From assembly GCF_004115265.2 (NCBI RefSeq), contig NC_046292.1, positions 10,310,001 through 10,374,000 on the forward strand: a DNA stretch of 64,000 nt, written 5' to 3'. Positions 59,201 through 64,000 of this stretch are shown here, piece after piece (position 1 is the first letter of the stretch; every line of letters starts with the position of its first letter). The position numbers were made by a program, and so were the translations under genes. Source of the DNA: Rhinolophus ferrumequinum. Taxonomy: Eukaryota > Chordata > Mammalia > Chiroptera > Rhinolophidae. The notes beneath the pieces were generated by a model. That model was given only the letters and a program-made list of their open reading frames with translations, had not been told where the DNA came from and searched no databases.

Positions 59201-62200
59201 TGGACTATGCCACATGTTCCAGTCCTGACTGGTGGGGCAGCTCCGTGAAGACTAATATGATCTGTGCTGGGGGTGATGGCGTGCTCTCCAGCTGCAATGT
59301 GAGTGCTGAGTGTCGTCCCTCCACAATGAAATGGGGCAGGGGATGGGGAGAGGCTCTCGGGGTCCTAGAATCCATCCTCCCGCGTGCTGGCAGAACTAGG
59401 AAACAGCTCCAGACATTTGAGACCCTGACCTTTGTCCTTGTAGTCTCCAGAAAATATGCTTTGAGATATTCCTCGTAGTATTCTCCACACCCCCAGTGCT
59501 GGGAAGTCCGTCCTTGGATTTCATTGCGGTCTGTCATTACCTTCATCTCTCTTATTCTTTCCTCTGTGCAGGAAGAGAGCCAAGGGGATGTGTTCTCTGG
59601 GTTAGGGCCTTTCTAAGGTGACATGGAGTTCATCTGTTGAATTAATCCCATTAATGGCTCTGTGTCCCCTTATGGTAGCTGCCACAGAGCCTTTCTGGAG
59701 ACAGTGTCTTAACCAAAAGGAATTGCTATGTGGTGGACTTTGCAGTAGAGTGAGGACAAAGCAAGAAGGAGCCTCACAAGTTCCTAAGATCACACTGTGC
59801 CCCTACAACTCTCTGGCCTAGTGCAGACCGGCCTCCAAGAAAGTCCCTTATCACGGGTGGTAATGGCCAGTGGTGGTTGAGCGCATGGCATTCCAGCTGT
59901 GGGACACAGTCTCAGCTCCTTCACTGTCCGCCTGTACAACCTCAGGCAAGTCACAACCTCTGAGAGCTTCGATTTTCCCTCTTTAGTGAAGTGGGGATCC
60001 TAACAATACTTACCCCATAGGCTTTTATGAGGATTAAATGAGGTAAGGCATGGAAAGTGCTCGGCTCAGTTCCAGGCACACAAAAAGAATAAATGTTAGC
60101 TCTTGTTGGTATTGTGGTGCCATCTTGAGCTGTGACCACTAGGGCTGGTCCGAGAACAAGGCAACTTGCAGCGGAACGATAAAAATGCACGGCAAACATG
60201 TGAAACATGGGGCTCTATGGGCAGCCCCTTCCCCTCCCATCGCCCACCCAAGCTCCCAGATCCCTCCTGACAGATCTCTGGCCTTCCCCAGGGAGACTCA
60301 GGAGGACCACTGAACTGCCAAGCGGATAACGGCCAGTGGGAAGTACATGGTGTGGTCAGTTTCGGGTCCTCCCTTGGCTGCAACTACTACCATAAGCCCT
60401 CGGTCTTCACACGGGTCTCCAACTACATCGACTGGATCAATTCGGTAAGACCTGCACAAGCCCTGGGCTCCACGGGCCCTGCTCTGCTGACCTGACCCCA
60501 CGAGGGCAATGCCCACTGGGTCTGAGAACCCCCCCTCCTTCCCCTTGAGAGCCAGGCAGGAGCCCCTCAAGGAGGCTACAGACCTGGGAAACCCCTGCTG
60601 GGCACCCCCATGTGTCCCCACAATTTCTGTGTAGACAAAGTGGGGTGAAAAGACACACAGAGGGTGGACTTGTCCAAAGAGGTTGGAAACAAAGGACACT
60701 CTTTGGGCGTTAAGGAGTTTCTTAGGGCGTTAAGGAGTTTCTTAGGGTTCATGGGATGTACTATTTTTGCTTATCTGTATAGGCCCAGACCCCGTCAATG
60801 CTATAAACGTATTTACCTGCAAACCCCCAAACCTGATAGGTAAAGACCCCCACAAGCCTTAATTATTGGAAACGATTGCCCCAAACGGTCCCCCAACTAT
60901 TCTGTAGGTGACAACTATCTTGATTTGCCCTGAACTAGGTTTCTTAGGTTTCTGTTCACATTTTAGACTGGGACAGGCCAGGCAGTGGGGCTGAGTTGGT
61001 CCTCCTCTTTTTGTGAATGTGTCCCCAGAAAGCTGTCTCCTGGGAACTCAAAACCAATACCTCATAAGCTTCCACACCAGCTCACTAACAATTTTAACAA
61101 GGAACACATATTTATAATAAAGACCATAAAAATAACTGTAAAAAAAACAACAACAAAAACTGGCACCAATCTTGGGAGAAGCCATGGTTACAATCAGCAG
61201 CAGGTGTAAGCAGTCACCAAGAGAGGGTCATCACAAGAAAGGCAGGCCTGGGGGTGTCTGGGGGGGGGACGCAGAGGGAAGTGGAGCAGGGACGAGGAGT
61301 CAGTGTGTCTGGTGATGAATGGTGGGAGGGAAGAAGACACTCTGCCAATAAGGGGCACTTTTTTTACTCATCTCTTGGCATCACCACCTCAGTTTGCTCT
61401 TCTGTAAAATGGGATTTGAACTAGACCAGGTTCCCTCCACATTTTTAGGAGCCAGAGCTCCCAAAGAAGGGGAAGCTGGCATCCAATTTCATTTAATTTT
61501 CGGAGAACTGTTCGATTGACTCAAACTGACATTCCATTACAAAATCAAATATGAAACCACAGCCACGAGCACGTGGTCACAGGAGGAAAACTATGCTGTC
61601 AAATGGGCATCGTCAAAATAAGCAGGTGGCTGCCTCCAAGCTTCCCATCAATATTTGCCGGCTCCTTGTTCCTTTGTCTGTCTGCTGGCATTTCTTTGCC
61701 GACAAGTAGCCACAGACACCCAAGATTCCAGAAAAGTTTGTTGGAGAAAAATGTAATATCTAGAAGAGAGTGGCTATTCATGTGAAGGGTTTGTTTTTTG
61801 TTTTGTTTTTGGTAAATTGGGAGAACGCCACGATTCCGTTTTGACAGAGGAAAATGTGAGTCTGGCTTTTGAAGTGTCGCCAGCACTTCAAAGGAGTCTG
61901 GCCCAAGACTGACTGGACGTAAGGGTACTTAGGGGCCTTTCCCCAGACAATTCCTAGGATCTTTTTCCAGCCTCAGCTGCCGCGTGAGTCATGGTGCAGC
62001 TGGTCCTGGCAACACCGTGAAGGCCCAAACAGGGGCAGGGGCGATTGTCCCTATGTTTTGTCCTAGCATCAGCTGTTTCCAGCCAAAGACACAAGCGCAA
62101 CAGAGTAGGCCACAGCCAAAAGCATGGCCAGATGTCAAGGGGATCCCCGAGAAGAGCAAGCTTCACGAGGCAGCTAGGCAGGGGCCGTGCGTTCTGGGGA

Positions 62201-63393
62201 CAGTACCAGGGCAGGCACATATGCCTGGTGATGGGTTCCAGGAGTGGCAGAGCCAAGCAACCAGCTGTCCTCTGGTGGAGGCTGCCCCGGCAGCTGCAAT
62301 GGGCTAGTGAAACCCCACCGTGGTCTCAGCCCAGGGGCGTGCCAGGAGTCCCACACAGGAGCTTGGGAACACCTGCCCAGACAAACCCAGAGAGGTGACG
62401 AGTCAAGGTCAGGAAGTTGCCAACTAAAGACTCGAGCAAGAAGGTGACAGGGGGAGACAGGAGGCCAAAGACATTTATCCTTTCAACAAATGTTCACTGA
62501 ATGACAGTAACACATGGATCTTCACTCATCATTTTTTAATTTTTATATTAGAAGAAAATACTCTGTAAAAACATGAATATAGGAGTGTATCAAGTGAAAA
62601 CGCATAAGGCCCCCCTGGTTGTACATCTCCAATTCCACCACCCCAGAGCTAGTCACCATTATCAGTAACATTTTCTGGAGACTATGACACATATATACAC
62701 ACTGCCTTCTAGCCAATAGAATTTTATGCTTCATTGTTCTGCAACTTAGTTTTTTCACTTAACACCACTTCACATTTTACACGTGAGCACATATATTTAT
62801 GGCATTCTTTTGAACAGCCAAAGAACATTCCATAGTATGAATACAATGAATGAAACTTTCATGTGGTTCCTATTTTCCACGCTCACGCCACCGCCATCAA
62901 CATCCTGGGACATACATTCTTGCGCGTTGGTTGAGTATGTGTGCTACAGAGATCCAGCAGCATCTCTGGACCATGGAGCTGGCGTATTAAAATGTGTAAG
63001 AGAACACTGCTAACCAGCCTCTGCAAACAGGATACAGTCCCGCCCACAGTGCATAATAGCGCCATATAAACAGCAATGTTTGTTAACAATTTCAGGGATG
63101 TCAAACTCTTGGAGAAACAAATGAAATCTAAGTCTGCCCATTCACACATGCAGTGTATAATTTGCAGTTGCCCTAGCAGGTCCGTGAAAAGCTGTGATAA
63201 CATCTTTTACTCCTGAACACCATCAGAGCTGCACAGAGTGGCTGTTTCATTGCAGGCCACCTCTGATTGACACAAGCAGCAAGGAGTCTGGAAGGAGAAA
63301 GGGGGGGACGCTGCCAAGCAGAGGTCTCCACTCTGCTAGGTTAACCTGGTTCTTTTCTTGTTATGTGTCCTGCAGGTGATGGCAAATAACTAA
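50173..63393 (+). CDS. CELA2A: Chymotrypsin-like elastase 2 precursor, 8 exons
   Basis: Exons 50173-50212, 50437-50525, 51809-51906, 52994-53122, 57073-57209, 59153-59298, 60292-60444 and 63376-63393 join into 810 coding bases, 269 residues, the length of human CELA2A. It is a secreted pancreatic elastase of family S1A, cleaving after medium and large hydrophobic residues in the gut. Visible: signal peptide 1-16 ([16 protein letters not shown]); activation peptide 17-28 ending Arg28; mature start [15 protein letters not shown]; triad His73, Asp121, Ser216 (GDSGGP); C-terminus WINSVMANN. Compared with sequences I remember, it is nearer pig elastase-2 ([15 protein letters not shown]) than human CELA2A. 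Human has two copies (CELA2A/CELA2B); this single gene could be orthologous to both. No defect seen. Confidence 0.96.
50437..50525 (+). CDS. CELA2A: CELA2 exon 2
   Basis: Encodes the end of the signal peptide, activation peptide [12 protein letters not shown] (17-28) and [15 protein letters not shown] to Gln43. Trypsin would activate after Arg28. Confidence 0.96.
50825..51440 (+). repeat. Old interspersed repeat in CELA2 intron 2
   Basis: A long copy of the unnamed repeat: 'gaacagcacgtgcaaaggtc', 'gccttgtcggccatcatacg', 'ggatcattctgaccgtggtg', 'taatccaggtgagagatgat' and 'ttgccatttaccgagagg' in the usual order. Related pieces lie at 38640-39100 and 43690-43985. Confidence 0.65.
51809..51906 (+). 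CDS. CELA2A: CELA2 exon 3, catalytic His73
   Basis: Encodes Val44 to part of Ser76 ([20 protein letters not shown] to AAHCI), with His73. Confidence 0.96.
52190..52320 (+). repeat. MIR SINE fragment in CELA2 intron 3
   Basis: 'cttctccaagcctcgatacc' and 'gggcctggcacttagtaagt' followed by 'gctcaataaagtgaactg' is a forward MIR 3' half. Confidence 0.7.
52535..52700 (+). repeat. MIR SINE in CELA2 intron 3
   Basis: 'aactagctgtatgactgtgg', 'cacctctccgagcctcagtt' and 'tccccatctaaaaatgagag' mark a forward MIR. Confidence 0.8.
52994..53122 (+). CDS. CELA2A: CELA2 exon 4
   Basis: Encodes the end of Ser76 to part of Gly119 ([16 protein letters not shown] to NKLSKG). The donor GG|GTACCT is a weak match to the GTRAGT consensus, but the phase and the restart at GNDIA in exon 5 fix it. 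Confidence 0.94.
53850..54065 (+). repeat. MIR SINE in CELA2 intron 4
   Basis: Nearly full forward MIR: 'tgaggtagtgattaggtaag', 'tcgtgactgtgtgaccctgc', 'cctcagtttcctcttcatta' and 'gaggattaaatgagataatg'. Confidence 0.85.
54750..54935 (-). repeat. MIR SINE in CELA2 intron 4
   Basis: Reverse MIR: 'tattcctcacaaaagtccta', 'tatccccattgcacagatga' and 'ggaaaccatgacctagagaa'. Confidence 0.75.
55435..55474. repeat. (ACC)13 microsatellite
   Basis: An uninterrupted ACC trinucleotide run of 40 bases in CELA2 intron 4. In one frame it would read as poly-His, but it is intronic. Confidence 0.95.
55737..55996 (-). mobile_element. VES-type tRNA-derived SINE (bat family)
   Basis: Reading the minus strand: a tRNA-like head with A box (TGGCTCAGTTGGTAAGAGCG) and B box (GGTTCAATTCC), a body with repeated 'ctgcgcccc' motifs, then an (AAT)n and A-rich tail. 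A perfect 14-base target duplication, CCTTCTGGTTATCT, flanks it at 55723-55736 and 55997-56010. The intact duplication suggests a fairly recent insertion. It is non-autonomous and would have used L1 machinery. VES SINEs are known only from bats, so it is the best lineage marker here. Confidence 0.85.
56011..56395 (+). repeat. Old interspersed repeat, unnamed, split by the VES SINE
   Basis: 'attgctgtgtaacaaatgac', 'cccaaaacttaatggtttaa' and, further on, 'ggctgagttccaagaaccga' match a widespread ancient mammalian repeat, the family also seen at 45580-45785. The VES SINE landed at its very edge; the duplicated bases are part of its first line. Confidence 0.5.
57073..57209 (+). CDS. CELA2A: CELA2 exon 5, catalytic Asp121
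   Basis: Encodes the end of Gly119, then [20 protein letters not shown] with Asp121, through YVTGWGRLQ. Same 137-base length and phase as CTRC exon 5. Confidence 0.96.
57335..57575 (+). repeat. MIR SINE in CELA2 intron 5, nearly full length
   Basis: 'gcctgggtttgaatcccagc', 'ttacttagcctctccatgcc', 'agtttcctcatctgtaaaat' and 'acctgacacatagttggtgc' in forward order. Confidence 0.9.
58140..58345 (+). repeat. MIR SINE in CELA2 intron 5
   Basis: 'ctggttagctaggtaacctt', 'gggcaagcaactttggagcc' and 'tctgtttcctcatctgtgaa' mark a forward MIR. A further degraded MIR-like tract follows to about 58540. Confidence 0.8.
59153..59298 (+). CDS. CELA2A: CELA2 exon 6
   Basis: Encodes the end of Thr165 to Asn213 ([20 protein letters not shown] to [10 protein letters not shown]), with Ser210 at the S1-pocket base. 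Same 146-base length as CTRC exon 6. Confidence 0.96.
59875..60110 (+). repeat. MIR SINE in CELA2 intron 6
   Basis: 'cctcaggcaagtcacaacct', 'ttttatgaggattaaatgag' and 'gctcggctcagttccaggca' follow the forward MIR order. Confidence 0.75.
60292..60444 (+). CDS. CELA2A: CELA2 exon 7, catalytic Ser216
   Basis: Encodes Gly214-Ser264: [40 protein letters not shown] and NYIDWINS. Same 153-base length as CTRC exon 7. Confidence 0.97.
60705..60747. repeat. Perfect 20-bp tandem duplication
   Basis: GGGCGTTAAGGAGTTTCTTA occurs twice head to tail (60705-60724 and 60725-60744), followed by GGG. With no mismatch, it is likely recent. It lies in CELA2 intron 7, 260 bases after exon 7. Confidence 0.9.
62520..62960 (+). 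mobile_element. Old L1M 3' fragment in CELA2 intron 7
   Basis: 'tcaccattatcagtaacatt', 'tgcaacttagttttttcact', 'taacaccacttcacatttta' and 'gaacattccatagtatgaat' follow the 3' region of old L1M elements. No open frame. Confidence 0.6.
63376..63393 (+). CDS. CELA2A: CELA2 exon 8 and stop
   Basis: Encodes Val-Met-Ala-Asn-Asn and TAA. Human CELA2A and pig elastase-2 end VIANN. The acceptor TCCTGCAG lies directly before it. Confidence 0.95.
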   Translation: MMANN

Positions 63394-63444
63394 CCCCCAG
63401 AAGTCCCCAGGACTGTTTCAGACTTGGAAAGGTCACAGAAGGAA

Positions 63445-63450
63445 AATAAA
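63445..63450 (+). promoter_or_regulatory. CELA2A: CELA2 polyadenylation signal
   Basis: AATAAA lies 52 bases after the stop codon, predicting cleavage near 63465-63475 and a very short 3'UTR as in CTRC. Confidence 0.85.
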
Positions 63451-63475
63451 GTGACAACTACATGAATCACATCTG

Positions 63476-64000
63476 GGTGACAGTCTTATTAGTGAACTAT
63501 CCTCACATCCAGGGCTCTAAAAGCAAGAAAGGCCGGGGTCAGGACAGCCTCAAAGACCTCAGGGTCGGGGCCATCTCTGGGGAAGCCCAGCATGTCACTG
63601 TCACATAGCACAGTCACCCTGCAGTGCGGGGCCTTCAGCCAGGAAGGCACCTGGAGGCACACGCTGGACTGAGAATACCCAGGTCTGGCCAGGTCTCTCC
63701 CCCAGCTAACTGTGTTCCCCTGGACAAGCAACGTGACCTCCCTGAGCACGTGGTTCCCACTCCAATTACCTTCCTGGGAAGTGAGAGTCAAATGAAATGA
63801 GACCAGGAAATGTTTAGAAAAAAGCAAAAGTGTCCTTTATAAGGAAGAACAAAGACTTGAAGCGAAATGGGGATGGGAGGAGAATAGGCAAACGAGAGTT
63901 CATATTCACCTCAGATGTTTTTAAAGAACACTGCAATACAGGAAAAATAAGACTTCATTTAAGATGCACAGATTCCAACTGTTCAGGCTCCAGTAGCCCC
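63476..64000. other. Downstream flank of CELA2
   Basis: No second CELA2 copy starts here and no exon could be supported. An old MIR/L2-like tract is suggested near 63690-63790. In human, CASP9 follows on the minus strand within about a kilobase of the last CELA2 gene, so its 3' end may lie just beyond this edge. Confidence 0.5.

Noticed and set aside
63489-63827. 112-aa minus-strand frame downstream of CELA2, considered as a neighbour's last exon
   Set aside because: No match to CASP9 or another known protein; the + strand reads like a decayed MIR/L2 tract.
63905-63955. Minus-strand acceptor-like site followed by codons resembling the LFFK end of caspase-9
   Set aside because: Only about four residues agree and the upstream exon is outside the window, so chance cannot be excluded.

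Overview
This is one window of a mammalian nuclear genome. Three protein genes with GT-AG introns are readable, all on the + strand: EFHD2 (coding 15885-30517, 4 coding exons, 242 aa), CTRC (coding 37032-42595, 8 exons, 268 aa) and CELA2, an elastase-2 gene (coding 50173-63393, 8 exons, 269 aa). I read every exon junction by codon phase, and each assembled frame is open from start to stop. The order EFHD2-CTRC-CELA2 matches human 1p36.21, where FHAD1 lies before it and CASP9 after it. Neither of those neighbours could be read inside this window.

The repeats point to a bat. There is a VES-type tRNA-derived SINE with a perfect 14-bp target duplication (55737-55996), two nearly palindromic TA-flanked MITEs of one family (1312-1558 and 47944-48194), and a foldback mariner beside an L1 3' end (2576-3074). 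Older elements shared by placental mammals (MIR, MER20 and other hAT elements, L1M, MaLR LTRs) fill much of the rest. The bat assignment is an inference from recognising these families by eye.

Layout: 1-15.6 kb is intergenic and repeat-rich. A CpG island at about 15.64-16.31 kb covers EFHD2 exon 1, and a diverged 152-bp tandem repeat lies just behind it. EFHD2 intron 1 runs 16.2-28.0 kb. EFHD2 exons 2-4 and the 3'UTR occupy 28.0-32.0 kb. After a 5-kb spacer comes CTRC (37.0-42.6 kb) with a TATA box and an NR5A2-like site. A 7.5-kb repeat-filled spacer follows, then CELA2 (50.2-63.4 kb) and 0.5 kb of flank.

CTRC and CELA2 are tandem paralogues: intron phases are the same at all seven junctions and coding exon lengths are nearly identical. 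Both encode secreted pancreatic digestive serine proteases made as zymogens. EFHD2 is an unrelated cytoplasmic calcium- and actin-binding adaptor. I found no bacterial-type operon, CRISPR array, intact mobile-element gene or clearly new gene system. The best leads are loss of the Asn52 glycosylation site in CTRC, a perfect hairpin between the TATA-like box and the expected start site of CELA2, the 152-bp tandem repeat in the EFHD2 island shore, and the foldback mariner.
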